In this document: piece by piece, positions 48,075 to 62,100 of the stretch
How positions within the stretch are numbered: the first letter of the stretch is position 1
How the letters are laid out: every line of letters starts with the position of its first letter
Assembly (NCBI GenBank): GCA_949130485.1
Contig: OX422187.1
Location: 10,194,205-10,258,204, forward strand
Length of the DNA stretch: 64,000 nt
Direction of reading: 5' to 3'
From: Agelas oroides
Taxonomy: Eukaryota > Porifera > Demospongiae > Agelasida > Agelasidae
Made by a program: the position numbers and the translations under genes
The notes under the pieces: model-generated
Told to the model about the DNA's origin: nothing
Seen by the model: the letters and a program-made list of their open reading frames with translations, nothing else
Database searches by the model: none

Positions 48075-51000
48075 ATGAGACTGGTAATTCTTGAAAATTA
48101 CGAGGCTGCCAGCGAGTGGGCCGCCAAGTATGTGAGAAACGCCATTAACAAGTTCGATCCAGGCCCAAACAAACACTTTGTGCTGGGCCTACCCACAGGT
48201 ACGGAGAAAAACAAGAAACATGTATTTTGTGATGTTTAGATGAACCCAAGGGGGCGGCGGATTAGTACTGGTCTTGCAAGTCACGCACTGTTGTATGGAG
48301 AGAGGAAAGAGATCAACTGAAGAATATGATCAGACAGCACTTGCAGTAGTCTTACTCAAGCTTCATATGTCAAAGACCACAAAATTTGAAAGTTTTGTTA
48401 TTGATCATGAGCAGATTAACGTAGTATTCACAGTACTACGTTCATCTGCTCAATATCAAAACTTTTGAATTTAGTTGTAGCAACGTAGTAATTAGGCTAT
48501 ACTCCATTACCACCATTGAACATGTTCCCCTGACCAAACCCGAAATCCGACTGACAGTCATGCTTATGGTGTGGCAATGGCCAGGGTATCTGTATTACCA
48601 CAAGTACTGTGATCATGTTCTTCAGTTGATGCGACTAAGGGTCTGCTCACATTGCACACTGTCACGCCACCAGAATGTTGATATGGTCAATCAAATCCAT
48701 ACTCTTCATAGCTGGTAAGTAGATAGCACATAAATCACTGGCCTTTAGTTTCATTTCAAGACCCCACCCAAGAGGAGAGGTTCAGCCTTAAGTTGATAAG
48801 TGGGATTTCTAATCACTGTCAATTTCACAGCAAAGCCTCCAAGCTAATTGCTGTACATACTAATTAGCACCACCATTCAGAACTAGTACGTTTATTCAAT
48901 TAGCTGGGAGGCTTTAGAAGGTTGCAGTTGTAGCACTTTGCAGCCTGCCTAGCAAAGGTAATTGACAATACCAGTCTCAGTCATTCCCAGACCCCACCCA
49001 GCTCACAGAAGGAGAAGGGTCTGGTTTCTTGGGTCTAAATCCTTGGGCTAGCTGGAATAATGGATTCATTATCCAACACTGACCAATTTGTACTTCCACA
49101 CTAACAGTTACATAACACTTCCTCAAGCCCAAGGCTTCAGGCCTGTGTCACCAGACCCTTTACCTCGTGGGGTTTCTAACTACAGGTACACAGTACCAAT
49201 CACATTGCCAAAAAACCGGAAGACTGGCTCCACTTCAGCAGGCTCTGTTCATTATGTGTGGCATTACATAAGGTCTAGTAGCAAGCTACACTCCATTTAC
49301 AAAACTAGCCTCGTACTCAGGCTCATTTCTCTCTCCACGAGAAAGAACCTTGGGTGCGAAGCTATTACCAAGCATGTCTGATTTGCATTATTAATTTGTA
49401 CATGTCCATACGTAACACAGCAAACTATATCATCTAATCATGTGTATGTATATATTGCATAAACATGTGCACAATCATACGTACAATGTTTACATGCATC
49501 CCTGTACAGGCAGCACTCCACTGGGTATGTACAAGAAACTCATTGAATTCCACGAGGCAGGACAGCTATCCTTCAAGTATGTCAAGACCTTCAACATGGA
49601 TGAGTATGTCGGCATTCCCGCCGACCATCCCGAGAGTTACCACTCTTACATGTGGGAGAAATTCTTTAGCCATATTGATATTGACCCCGTCAATGTGCAC
49701 ATTCTGGATGGAACTGCGTCAGATCTTGATAAAGAGTGTGAGAGTTTTGAGGAGAAGATTAAGAGCACTGGAGGAGTTGATCTCTTTATTGGAGGTCCGT
49801 CTCATCATATTGTACGGTGTTCTCATGTTGCATGCTAGGGGTATACAAGAGCACATAAGAACGGGTGGCTGGAATAAGAGCGTGTAACTCCGTAAAATTT
49901 GAAACCAGGAGGAATTTACCACCAGTACTAAAAATAGTCATGTACTGCACATGCTGCGTAGACAGAAACCAGTGTTGCTAAGCACGTGACCGAGTGTTCT
50001 ATTTTTAGTACAGTTCAATAATTTTGCCTGGACTATGGCCTCTATTGGAGTTACATGCTCTTACTCTAGCTACCCATTGTTACATGTATGTGCTCTTAGG
50101 GTATATCAACAGGGTGGCAGCATACATTGTACATGTAGCCTCATTCCCAGGCCACCCACCACCATATCTTTTTGTACTGCAAGCAACAACATATGTACGG
50201 TGGTGGCCCGGGAAACAGCTAGTGGCAGCACTTTTGTAAGATAGTACATGTACATGTATATGGTGGGTGGCTTGTTATGCCATAAACAATAACAGCAAAT
50301 GATGCCAGCCTTCGTTTGTTAGTCCTATCTCTTTCACACAGTACTGCATCTCCAGTGTTTTCCATTTTATGTAGTTCTGTGCCGTGTGTGACCAATTACA
50401 TTTAGGCCTGCAGTAGAGATGTCCATTATTCAAAATACATGCATGAATAAGGAACTTGAGTGACAAACACTAGTTTTAGTGGCTTAGGAATGTAATTAAG
50501 TGCACATTAACTTACATTCCTGAGCCAAATAAAACTGGTGTATTCTCTCCGCTTCTGTTGAGCTTTGCTCAGAAAACGACAAGCAAGCTTCTTTGACTTG
50601 CCACAAACCGGGCAGCAGGCTTTTTTGGGCCCAAGACTGTCTATAGCATAATTATTGTTAATTAGGTAGGTGTGTATAATTTAGGATTCAAAGAAAGCTT
50701 TGTTCAGAGGAGGTAAAACGCGAGGTAAAATGCGATCACGTATTAGCGAGAATTAATTGACATTCCAAGGTCAAGAACTGTGGATGCAAGCTAAAGAATG
50801 GCTATATGGACGAAGTCACACTGGGCACAATGGGCGTGCATGATTTACAACAAGATGTTCTGCAGTTAAAATGGCCTCCTGTGACTCACCTTGCATCAAA
50901 CTGGCAACCTACAAGCTTAGCCTGCGTTGTACATCATGTGATCCCTTCAATAAACCTGAACTTTGGTGGACAAACTAAGATGTTACCTACTTCCAAAGAA

Positions 51001-52206
51001 GAAAGACCCTTTGCAATGACCGATTGAAATGGGCTTCCTAACTTTTTGGGAGTTTTTGGTACAATGGGGTATATACACAATGCAGGCAATGTGTTATGTA
51101 AATCAACTCTTTCTACCATCTAGGCATTGGTCCTGATGGTCACATAGCCTTCAACGAGCCAGGCTCCTCTCTCTCGTCTCGTACCAGAGTCAAGTCCCTG
51201 GCTGTGGACACCATCCAGGCCAACGCCCGCTTTTTCGGAGGGGACATCAACCAGGTGCCAAAGATGGCCCTCACTGTCGGCGTGGGAACTGTGATGGATG
51301 CCAGAGAGGTACGATACTGTGTACACAATTGCACCAGATCAAGAAAAGTATAATGCCACATGGGTATATTACATATGCCACCAGCCATACTGTTTCATGC
51401 TACGTAGCCTCAAACCCAGGCTTTCCATTCCGGATTTTGTCTCCCAAAGCTGCGAGACAAAATCTGAGGCTAGTATGATGCTTTCAATGTGTCTAGTCTA
51501 GCCTTGAGTTATGTATATGAATGAATCAAATTATAGTCGGGTAACTCAATATAGTACTGATTGGTGAACAACTAGCGAGAGCCAACAATGTGGTGGATTG
51601 CAGAGCTGGTATCGTCTTGTTCTCAGCCCCTTGGTAATGTACTGTCTGAAGAAGACTAAGTGGTTGACTGCCTGCTGCAGAAGAAATCACCATTACCATC
51701 CCAGAACTCTTCTTGAGCAGCTCTTCATGTGAAACTCTCCGACACTGTTGTAGCAACGTCATGACAGTGCATGACAATGATTTTAGATCTCTCTAAATTT
51801 CATTTAATTAATGCACTTGATGAATACTTTAAAAATTGATCTGTTGGAAAATGTATGAACATCACATAAGCTGTAGTTTGAACACGTCGCCCAATCTCCT
51901 GAAACAGCTGAATTAAATTTTCATTTTTGCCGGTTAAATTTGTGAAAAATATCTGCATGGTATGATTCTTAGCCCTCTATTGTTGTTTTACAGGTGATGA
52001 TTATTATCACAGGAGCACACAAATCCTTTGCCCTCTACAAAGCCATTGAGGAAGGGGTAAACCACATGTGGACCGTCTCAGCCTTCCAGTTGCATCCCAA
52101 GGCACTGTTTGTGTGTGATGATGACGCCACGTTAGAACTACGAGTGAAAACAGTGAAGTACTTCAAAGGACTCATGCACTTTCACAATAAATCAGTGTTA
52201 GATTAG
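48075..52206 (+). CDS. GNPDA: Glucosamine-6-phosphate isomerase/deaminase, 4 exons
   Basis: The enzyme converts glucosamine-6-phosphate to fructose-6-phosphate and ammonia, in the cytosol. Exons 48075-48198, 49510-49794, 51124-51308 and 51994-52206 join in phase to 807 nt (268 aa; vertebrate forms are about 275-290). Start [20 protein letters not shown] is the family N-terminus. Further landmarks: [16 protein letters not shown] (phosphate loop), [10 protein letters not shown] (active-site Asp), [59 protein letters not shown] and [10 protein letters not shown]. The C-terminus is shorter than in vertebrates. The second intron carries a CAAGAGCGCATAAG MITE (49846-50098), a GTTCCCAG hairpin near 50137-50223 and other repeats. 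It is head to head with PDS5, which may share its promoter but not its pathway. Ortholog status relative to GNPDA1 and GNPDA2 is unresolved. Confidence 0.97.
49846..50098. mobile_element. MITE, CAAGAGCGCATAAG family, copy 3
   Basis: Left CAAGAGCACATAAGAACGGG, right CCATTGTTACATGTATGTGC followed by TCTTA. The direct repeat GGGTATA is at 49839-49845 and 50099-50105. Same orientation as copy 1. In GNPDA intron 2. Confidence 0.85.
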
Positions 52207-52818
52207 TGTATAGTACGTTCCATGGTATACAGTCTTATTCCAATAGTAGGAGCCTATTCTCTTTATAGTGAACATTCCATTGTAGCTTCAGTACTATCAA
52301 GTCAGTTATATACCACAATTAGGCCCAAAACAGGCCAATCCTTGAAATATGAGATCATTATTACAACACTGCTTATAAAGGTGTATAGCATCTGCTGCTC
52401 AAGTTGAACAACAGCTGTATATTATAGCAACAGCATATCTAGCCTCGTCCCCACATCATCACTCACTTTGGGACCATGTATGTCCACAGTATAATAAATG
52501 TTGAGATTAATCTTTTGGGGCCGGGGGACCCAAGAAAAGATCGAATAAACTTGAATCAAGTATGCTGAAATCCAAGAACCAAGTGATCTTGTTTTTAAAC
52601 TACAGTTACAATGGGTTCTATGAGCTTTGTTCTTCCAAAAATATTGTAGTGAACAGAAGGTTATGTGACAAAATATGGTCCATCGAGAGCTCTATATATC
52701 TAAGCAGAGAGGAATTGTGAACAACAGTGAGCATAACCATCTATTCATATACGGCATACTAGGGTAAAATCCATGAAATTTGGAATAGAAAAATGTTAGG
52801 ACTTTGGAGCACATGCTC

Positions 52819-52855
52819 TAGCCTCGTTCCCAGGCTCTCCCCGGGAATGAGGCTA
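52819..52855. mobile_element. 37-bp TIR element with exact 9-bp duplication
   Basis: It reads TAGCCTCGTTCCCAGGC, a CTCCC centre and GGGAATGAGGCTA. CACATGCTC flanks both sides (52810-52818 and 52856-52864). This is the smallest member of the family seen here. Confidence 0.9.
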
Positions 52856-52887
52856 CACATGCTCCACAATCCTATAGACAAAAGACT

Positions 52888-53690
52888 TAAAAAAAAAAAC
52901 ATTAAAAATGTAAAAAGATGTAGGGATGGCATGCCAAAAAGTATGCAAACAAGGTAGGGATAATGCATGAAAGCAAAGGTCAACATATTGGCAAAGCCCC
53001 ATCCCTACATCTTTTTAACACTACAGCTGAGGGTCATACTAGCCTCATTCCCAGGCTACGTGGGAGGAGGAAATGGCTTGAGAACGAGGCTACAGCCATG
53101 AACTCGTGGTACGTTTTAGGAAGACTACTGTCTAAACTGTAGTGTGAAAAAGGTGTAGGGATGGGGCTTTGCCAATATGTTGACCTTTGCTTTCATGCAT
53201 TATCCCTACCTTGTTTGCATACTTTTTGGCATGCAATGTTTTTTTCTGTACTTTTTTGATGTTAATCTCAGTTACAGTTAGACCTAGTGTAAGTCAAGTG
53301 TAACCACAACACCAGAAAGAACTTGAAACGGCGTTGATAGTTTAGTAGTGGTTCCAGGCATGTAATAACTTGATGAAGGGCCAACCGCTCTCCGTACCAA
53401 ACTTTGTGAAGCCAAATTCATGATTCAGTTGTCAATCACGACTGACCAGCTGCAGCACAGAAAACTATCATACTGACAACTAACCATCCTATCTTTACAG
53501 TTCACTAAAGCTGTGAGTAGGCTATTTTAGCGTAGCTACAAGTAGGCAGCTGAATGCAGCGCCTTACCTACGTGATGTTCATAAGCCTTGCCCAATGCCG
53601 CGGGGGAAAAAGACCGTGCCAGCCTTGCTTTATTACTGCCCGCTGCCTAGTATACTGGAAGCGATCGGCCTGGGAACGAGGCGTGTGAGA
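52888..53690. mobile_element. Foldback-bearing repeat, 'AGGGATGG' family, copy 3
   Basis: The foldback (52888-53240) is followed by about 450 bp homologous, in reverse, to 6240-6890. The right foldback arm lacks about 45 bp after TTTTTGGCATGC compared with copy 2. A GTTCCCAG hairpin (53040-53092) lies in the loop as in copy 2. Confidence 0.75.
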
Positions 53691-53762
53691 GACTAGCTGG
53701 GAGTGTGAGAGACTAGCTGGGAGTGTGAGAGACTGGCTGGGAGTGTGAGAGACTGGCTACGA
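53683..53762 (+). repeat. 20-bp tandem repeat, four units
   Basis: The unit is GTGTGAGAGACTAGCTGGGA, with GACTGG in the last two. It adjoins the outer end of the repeat 52888-53690. The frame across 53745-54173 is not protein-like. Confidence 0.9.
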
Positions 53763-54359
53763 ACTAGTTACTTGGTAGTGCTGAACATGCATGGCAGATG
53801 TGCATGGTTATTATTAGCTGTGAATAGGCTAATGTGGCCTTGCAGCAGATTGTGTAGTATCTGTGGTTGTCTGGTTGAAACTACAAATTGCAGACTGTGT
53901 GTTTGTGTGCTAATGTGGCATGTAGTGGTGGTTTGGTTTGTTGAAACTGAAAATGTGCAGACTGTGTACTGTTTGTGCGGCATGCTTCTCATGTCAGCTG
54001 CTCTGATCCTGATCTGTTGTCTCAGTCTGCAGCTTGAATTAATTAAATGCCTCCACTCTCAGCCCATTATCTGTTCCATGAACATGTCTCAGTTGCATTG
54101 CATGCTAGCTCTGTCTGTGTCCCACACAGCAAGACTAGTGCAAGTGTGCAAGAGTAGTGCAAGTGTTTACTAGTGTTTACTGTGTCAGGTACAACAGCTC
54201 ACCATGCAGAGGTGTGTGGATGATAGTTGCTTTTGGGCTACCACCATGCAGAGAACATTTAACATTTCTAGACTAAGAGTATATATTTATTTATACCTGT
54301 CTATGAATTGAATCTTGAGCTGAGAGAGTGGGGGTGGGGCACGAGACTAACCCCTAGTG

Positions 54360-54562
54360 CATAATGACGTCATTTGGAAACTGAAGAAGAGACACTGCGC
54401 CCAGACCGTGGAAGGCTGCACAAGTACGCGGGGCTATACACACTACCGACCGACAGCCGTAAATCTAGAGCGCGTCCCGGTGGTCATGTAGCAATTGCTG
54501 TGCGAAGGTTGTTGCAGCGCGTCTGTTGAAACTCTACCGTCAAGCCGCCTTCGAAGCATCAG
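54360..54562 (+). promoter_or_regulatory. 5' region and untranslated first exon of the MBL-fold gene
   Basis: A GC-richer stretch ends in GAAGCATCAG|GTAAGC (donor at 54563). The matching acceptor TCATTCAG is at 54918, and 27 nt later comes the ATG (54946). The transcription start cannot be fixed by eye. Confidence 0.4.
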
Positions 54563-54945
54563 GTAAGCTAGCTACAGCTAGTCTTGTTTGCTTGCACCTT
54601 GTAACGTTGCAAGTTGTTGTGAGCACAAGCAGCCACAATAGTAGATCTACCTAACGTCCGTGACACTCTAGCCGAATTCAAAAGGAGGGTAGATGTTTCT
54701 TGTGTTTCATGCATGTGCTTGCATCTCTCATAAGTTACTGATCACAGTAAAATGTGTTGTCAAGTATTTGAAGAAGTCCAATGCCGCAGTCGACCCTTAC
54801 TAAAGAATGCAATTGTTCCTTAATTTACAGGTAATTAATTCTATTTCGCAGATTTATTTTGCAGCAAAGATATATTTCTTGCATGAGTTAATTCACTTCA
54901 TTGTGTTTTCTCATTCAGGTGTTCAAGTTGTAGCTGTTAACTGCT

Positions 54946-56149
54946 ATGGCGCAACAACATGAAACAGACATAAGTGAACGTCTGACTAAGAGAGCCAAGT
55001 TATCAACGTCATCTGACCCTATGGAAGTACAGGTACTCATGAGTTTACTTAGCAATTCTGTTATGAATAACAAGGCACGCCTTACCTAGCCCAACTCACC
55101 TGCCTGTGGGCTGTCCAGCATGGTGTGTGCTAGTCTATCGGACTACCTTCCCTCACTTGCCGGAAGTTTGGGGCAGGGCGTAACTTTCAGCAAGTGAGAG
55201 AAGGTGGTCTAGCTCGATAGACTAGGTGTGTGCACAATGGCAATGCTTTTTTAGGGGGGACACTATATAAACATTGGACCCAGGGCCCGAGGACCAGGGA
55301 CCCATGCAAGGACTGTGGACCCAAGGATCTAGCTGCATTGTACTTAGCTTTTATGACAGAAATGCAACTAAAAACAACTTGCGTCAATGTTCTAAGCTCC
55401 AACTTACGGTTGTGTCGTTGTAAGTCATTGAGTTTGCAATGCTATACCACTCTTCACACCAGATTGTGCTATTTCACATCATCTGCTAGTTTCATGATCC
55501 TTTCTTAATTAACTCTGCAAAACCCAAGAATAGTCTCCTTTATTGCATGCAAGGCTGCAAAACCCGAGAATAGTCTTTATTGCATGCAAGGCTGCAAAAC
55601 CCGAGAATAGCCTCCTTTATTGCATGCAAGGCTGCAAAACCCGAGAATAGCCTCCTTTATTGCATGCAAGGCTACAAGTATATGCACAGAGGTCCTGGTG
55701 TCACGGGATATTTTGTATCCCCAAAAATATTGTATTCCCATGCAAAATGCGATAATGCCTGCCGCAGTAATTTAGGCAGCAAACACAAAACAGCTGGACC
55801 CAGTCCTGAGGTTGGCTAGGAGGTCTCAGTGGGACTTATGTCTCATGCGAAATGTTAGTTGTGCAGGCTCATAATCTTGCTCACCCAGCACAGGCAGATA
55901 CATATTTATGCCTGTAGATCGAAGCTGAAGTAGCTGTTGTGCATGTGTATAATGGCAATGAAACTAGATAAGTGTCTGCTCAAAGTTGTCGATCGGTTTC
56001 CTAAGTGCTGAAAAGTTGCATGCATTTTTCTTCTATTTAGTTCATACAGGCACTCTATTCATGCATTCCATTTCTAATATTCAGTAATTTATGTACTCTA
56101 ATAAATTTGTATAGCTAAAATTTTTTTCTGAGTCAGCAAAAATGATACA

Positions 56150-56180
<31 letters not shown>

Positions 56181-59100
56181 AAAAAAGGAAAAAATGATTA
56201 TACAACAAACAACAGATTCTAGCTAAATTGGGGGGGGGAATTATTTATGAAATTATACAGTGCGTATCTTTTAAAGTATGGTATTTCTACAAAACAGCAC
56301 CGAATTCTTATGTAAATCATTGAACTTATTTGTTGGCCTTGGTAATGTTAATTTACCTCAATAAAGGAATACACTAGCACAGTATCATGGCATGCATCAT
56401 AATTTGATCATTACATGATTTTTTTTTACTACTATGTTGCAGGAATATAAAGTGGTCTTACATGTCGCAGATGTTGGTCAAGGTACTGCAATAGTGATTG
56501 AAGTGCAGGAGACTTCAGTGGATGAAATGCAAAATGGTGCATCATTTATTAATGTCATACCATATGGCAGGAAATTTTCGCAAGGTCCAAATGTTCGCAA
56601 TTTTTGCCACCCACGACCAAAACGCGAAAATAAGAACCGCGAAAATTTGAACACGTGAACGTTTGCGTCAACTTTTGAACTCACGGAAATTTTACACGTG
56701 CGTTTTGTGCACTAGTCTCGGTTGATCTGACGATGGCATTGTATCGCTACTTCAAACCGGCAGACGATGTCCTACCCTAGATCTTTCGTCCTCTGTTAGC
56801 CCGGCGACGATAAAGGGGCATGGTCAATTGCTCACACTATAAAATTAAAACCGCGAAAATTTATTCTGGAGGGAAAACGGGATTTTTGCGAAAATTTGGG
56901 CCAGCAAGAATTTCCCGCTTTACGGTACTAGACTCTAAGTTTTACCTTGTGCAGGGGCAGAACAGAGTTAACAACTGGCCTTAGTCCCCAGGAAAATTCA
57001 GTTTCCTTCAGGCAGTTAGTGAAAGTGGGATTAGTTGTATTAACCCTCTACTCTGTCACAACCTAGAAGGAAATCTGTTCGGATTGTATAGCGTGTTTCC
57101 TTCATGGGTAAAACTTTCATGAATTTTGGCAATTTACATTTAATATTATCAGCAGAAATCTCACCCTACAAACGCTGGATCTCGGAATGTTCTCATCATG
57201 CCAGTATGTGCTTTGTTAAGTTGCTTACTAGGACTACGCATGTGTATGATGCCTCGTGCTGCGCCAAGCACCAGTGTCTATGCGCATGGCACAGGTGTCA
57301 GGCATTGCTCGTTTAGTGGGAGCCCAAAGAACAGTACAAAACAACGGTAACATGAAGAGTGAGCCTAAATACCTGGCTTGTGAAGAATCTCCAATACGTG
57401 CTTTCTTGGCTTCCACGGTGGACTGAATTCTTTGCTTTTTTATCTCAGAGTCGCCAGCCGTCGGTTGCGTTCAGCACTCGTTTATGCACTTCACTCCGCA
57501 AAATAATAACGTTGCGAAGGGCCAGCCGCCCTGTCCTCCCCGTCCTCGTTGCCAAGAAACATCGTCCCAACATCGTCGTGTAATGCACATATCAAGTGAC
57601 GCCTGAGTTCCTGGGTCTGGGTGTGAGCGCAAATTGACATTCCAAGCGTGACCTCAAATTGACATTCCTAAGCAATACCGCAAATTGACATTCCTAAGCG
57701 CGACCGACACGTACGTACATATGTACATCCTGAGAATAGATCCCTCATTCAGAGCCTTGCGCTAATGCGCTCGGCAATGAAGAGTTTGTCACTCCAGACT
57801 AGGCAGTGTAGAGCCAGCAGAGATTGTTGATGTCACCTCACAATAGCATCCTAATGTAGACTAGTAGCCTCAAATGTTAAAGTGATGAAAAACTGGATGG
57901 TAGGAAGGCCTGGGAGCAAGGTTACAGGTGAAGATGAACTGTGGACTCAGTTTGAAGACTCCACTGCATTGGTGTCATCTAGTTTTGAGTCACATCTCCA
58001 TGCTGTTTGTGAGTGTGGTACATGCAGTTACTATCAAAAATTTTCTGCAATCATCTACTCAGGTGGGTTAAGGCAGGCTTTTATTGTGGACAAGCACTGT
58101 TCAGACTATTTTGCTGACAAGAAGTACACTAGTAGCTTTTGTTTTGTATCCTGTTATTGTATTGTGGTTGATGATGTAAACAAACAAATTGGTTTCCATG
58201 GAAATGCCCCGCCCTCTCGTAAACAACGTCCACTAATTAAGACTGCCTTAACACTATTTCAGCCTACGCAGTGCCGAATATTCTTTATAACTAGGCAAAG
58301 TTGGTACTGTTCGAATGCTCTTCACACGCACAATTCGAAACTAACTGGAAATTGGGTATGGTAAGTTCATGTCACGAGTAAATTGACAAAAATGCCTTGG
58401 AATACGCCAAAATAGCAGCTAATTATAAATTCTACTAACTCTCCTACTTTTAAGAAGCGGCGGGGACCATCTCTCCAGTCGGATTATGAAGGATGCATGA
58501 TAGCTGTTCCTGTTTACCAGTGTTACACACCGAGTTCTCTGAAATTCGGCACCGCGTAGGGGGTACTGACTGCTGAGGTCGGCTACTAAACGAACGGGCT
58601 CAAGCCTTTTTCCCGTTTCTTGCTTCCAGAAACACAAAAACTCTTCGTCCAGTTGTAGCCCTGCTGCGAGTTAGACATGTCTAGTTCACAATCAGCGATA
58701 GCAAAAACCTATACAGTACAGACTAACGGCCATAACACTGCTAGCAAAGCTAAGAAGCCTTCACACGGCAGCCATTCAGTCTCCGTAAATTGTAATGAAA
58801 CGTCCGCGAATTATAGCGATACCTTCGCATACTTCCGTATCACGAACAATACATTTGGAGCCCGCCTTAACCCACCTGAGTAGTTTCAAGTGATTCAAGA
58901 AAGATTTTCTCCCATGAAAGAAGCATGCTATTCTGTATACGTACAAGTGAGAAGCCAGATCATTTATATACTACTTTAATCAATGGGATAGTTTTACAAG
59001 TTGCTGTTTATGGAGTGAGAAAATATCTCATAAAAGGTACTTTTCTCTTGAAAATACAACCATCTATTTATGCTGTAGTAGGTGCAGTTATGATTAACAA

Positions 59101-62100
59101 GAAATATTAAAGAAGCAGTATGCATGGGTGTGCACTACTTGCAAACTTAAAGCTGCAAGTGGCAATAATTTTATATTTTGTGAATATTATTTCGGGAAAT
59201 CTAAATAATTTCAACTTAGCTATATGATACCAGTATAAAGCAGTCAGTATGTATCATCACTCCTTAGGTAGAAAGGAATACTTCCTATATGATGGTGGAA
59301 ATGCAGATAAACGATGTTACAACTTGTTTCAAACAGTAGGAAAGGTTTCCTCCAAGAATCATGAAGGAAACTATGAGTTGAATGGCATTATCGTGAGTCA
59401 CCCTGATCTAGACCATCTTGGTGGAGTTGTTCGACTCTTGGAAAATAAACCACCTTTCGAACCACCTGTTAAAGTAACACCTTGTCCTACTTTGTTGACT
59501 ACTGCATTTTTACGAATGCTATGGACGGACAAAGCTTCTAAGAGGACAAAAGCCAAAGTTGGAAAGCTTACTCGTTACCTTCAGGGGTATAACATTAAAC
59601 CTGCAGACATGTATAACAATCCCATCAATAAAGGAGTTCTTCACCAATCTTTTCACTGCATATTTCCCAACAAAGAAGCACCTGGGCTGCTGTTTAAGTG
59701 TACAGAAAAAAAGGAACTTGATATCCCAAAGGAACCTTTAAGTAGCAAGATCATCTTGAATGACACTAGTGTTTTCCTTCAAGTAAATTGCAAGGAGAAG
59801 ACAATTGATGTATCCCTCCATGGGGATGCACATGGATACCAGATTGAACCCTATGTGAGAGATAAGAAAGTGCAGGCATTCTTAGTACCTCACCATGGAA
59901 GCAGGAAAAACAGCATACTCTGTGTGAAGGACCCCGAAAGACTGCTAGCAAAATGTGTTCCACCTCTAGCCATTCATACAATTTTGAGTGATAAGTCCTT
60001 AGCAATGATATTCAGGGGGCACCAAACAAAAGATTGGGTAGTCTTCACTAAATGGCAGTCACATATCTCATTACATGAATCAGTTGACCTGCTGATAAGA
60101 CTGTTAAGAATACAGATCAAAATCAGGTCACTTATAGGTCCAGAAGGTTGTGACAGCATTCAGGAGTGGGGTAAAAACTTGTTGGCTGTTATGTCCTCTG
60201 ATTCCTCTCCCGAAACATATTCTGCAGAAACTTTTGGAACTGAAGTTTCTGAAGCAATTAGAAAGTATGAAGAAGTGAAGAAACAGCCAGATTTTGAGGA
60301 ATTTAAGGACACTATTGGTTTAATTCAATCAGGCTGTAAAAAACATCTTCAAAGTTGGTGTTATGAAGTAGCAGTTCAGAAGTTTTATGCTTGCTTTGAA
60401 GCTAAAACATACATAATCACAAGTGGACGAGGTCCATACTATCATCCAGACATGGAGGTTCTCAATGGTATAGCAAAGGCTGCCATTAAGAGATGCCAGA
60501 TAGTGCTAACTAACAGTGCTGGCTTAGAACCCTGGAAATTTTCAGATGTTTTCTTCAAGCACAAAGATAAGGTAAGTGTGTGGTATCTTGATGAAAAGTT
60601 ACCATGTTGTCCACCTTGTGTTACCATTGACCCTCTACAAAACTTCTATGTACATCAAGATCAAAATGAAGTTAAAAACAAAGGTATGAAAAGGCTTGAA
60701 TTTGCAGAAAGGCCATTAGACTGGGAAAGTTTGGAGTTTGGCTACTCTCGTTCACTGCTTCAGATCTTGGAAGCAGCTTATCCAGGATCACAAAATCTTG
60801 AACCAATTGACCCATATCTTTCAGATTACCTGGAGAACATTGGACACCAGGGAGATATTACTCTTTCTACTCTTCTGGAGTATATTCTTGGCTTCAAAGT
60901 TGCTGACCAAATATTGACTCATCCACTTCTGAAATTTCTTGATTGGTATAATTGGAATGTAAAAGCGGAGTCGAGCTTTGTTCTCTCAGCTACTGGTCTG
61001 GCTGTTCAATCATGTGAGATCCACTTAGATGTTTCCAACGTCACAGTCACTGGGAAGAGGATAAAAACAACAATTCTTCACATAAACAATATCAGGACCA
61101 AAGATCTCCAACTAAAGGTTGAGGTAGGCTCTGAATCTGATATGTTGTTGCAGCTTTCAGATCACTTAGATTACCATGGCACATGTGGTCATCCTCCAGC
61201 AGATTACCTTGCAGCAATTGGTGTGGATATCAAAAGATGTGTTTCCATTGCTAGTGGTTTAACTGTAGGGGAACTCCTGGCACTGCTCCTAAGCTCTACA
61301 AAGGCAATTGTTTTAGTGCATAGCCTTCCTGGTTTTATTGCCACTAACCTCATCAACTACAAAATTGACCCCCTCCAAACAATAATTGACTTCCAACAAA
61401 GTGAAGGTAACACAAATGTCAGAGAAGCCCATATTCTTTTAAAGATTTCCAAAGGTGAGACCTCACACATGACTCTAGCTGATGGTATCAACCTGCAAGT
61501 ATGCAAAGCTGTCTTTCAAGTTTTTCCATCTTATAATAAAATTGAGCAGCTTGCTGAAGTTAGTGGAGAATTCACTATTAATGATAAATATCACATGAGA
61601 ATGAAAGCTATTCCCAATTTCTATGCCACTCCAGAAATGGAATTCATTTTTGCTGACTCCCTCACAGTCGCAAAAGTGCTAGAGCTATTTGGCATAAAAA
61701 GCAAAGTCTCCTCAGCTAAATTCCAAATACCATTTACAGGAAAAAGCGTACTTTTTGAAGACAAGATCTCGGCTGGCTTTACAGTCCAACAGCCACTCTT
61801 ACTGGTGCCACGAGTATCATCTGTCTTTATTGATGTTGAGTGGTTTACTACCCTTCCACCATTCTGGCCAGAATGTATGAAGGCTATCAAAGAAGCATCA
61901 CTTCGTCTTTCACTAGTGTTTCCACTAGAATCTGAAATTGCTGTTGGCATTAAAGCAAGATTTACTTGTGATCTGAATTTAAAGAAAAGGGCCATCATTC
62001 TGGACTGTTCCCTCGCTGTTATTCCCAATACAAACCAGGCAAACCAGTACAGCTGTTTTTTCTCACTACGACCCTCTCAAAGACTACACAAGGAGTTGGG

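Noticed and set aside
53745..54173. 142-codon ORF rich in Cys, Leu and Val
   Set aside because: No recognisable motif. The DNA shows an imperfect internal repeat (GCAGACTGTGT) and starts in a tandem repeat.
58677..59110. Two short plus-strand ORFs (68 and 61 codons)
   Set aside because: Neither carries a motif, and both lie in the long intron of the MBL gene. An alternative first exon remains possible but unsupported.
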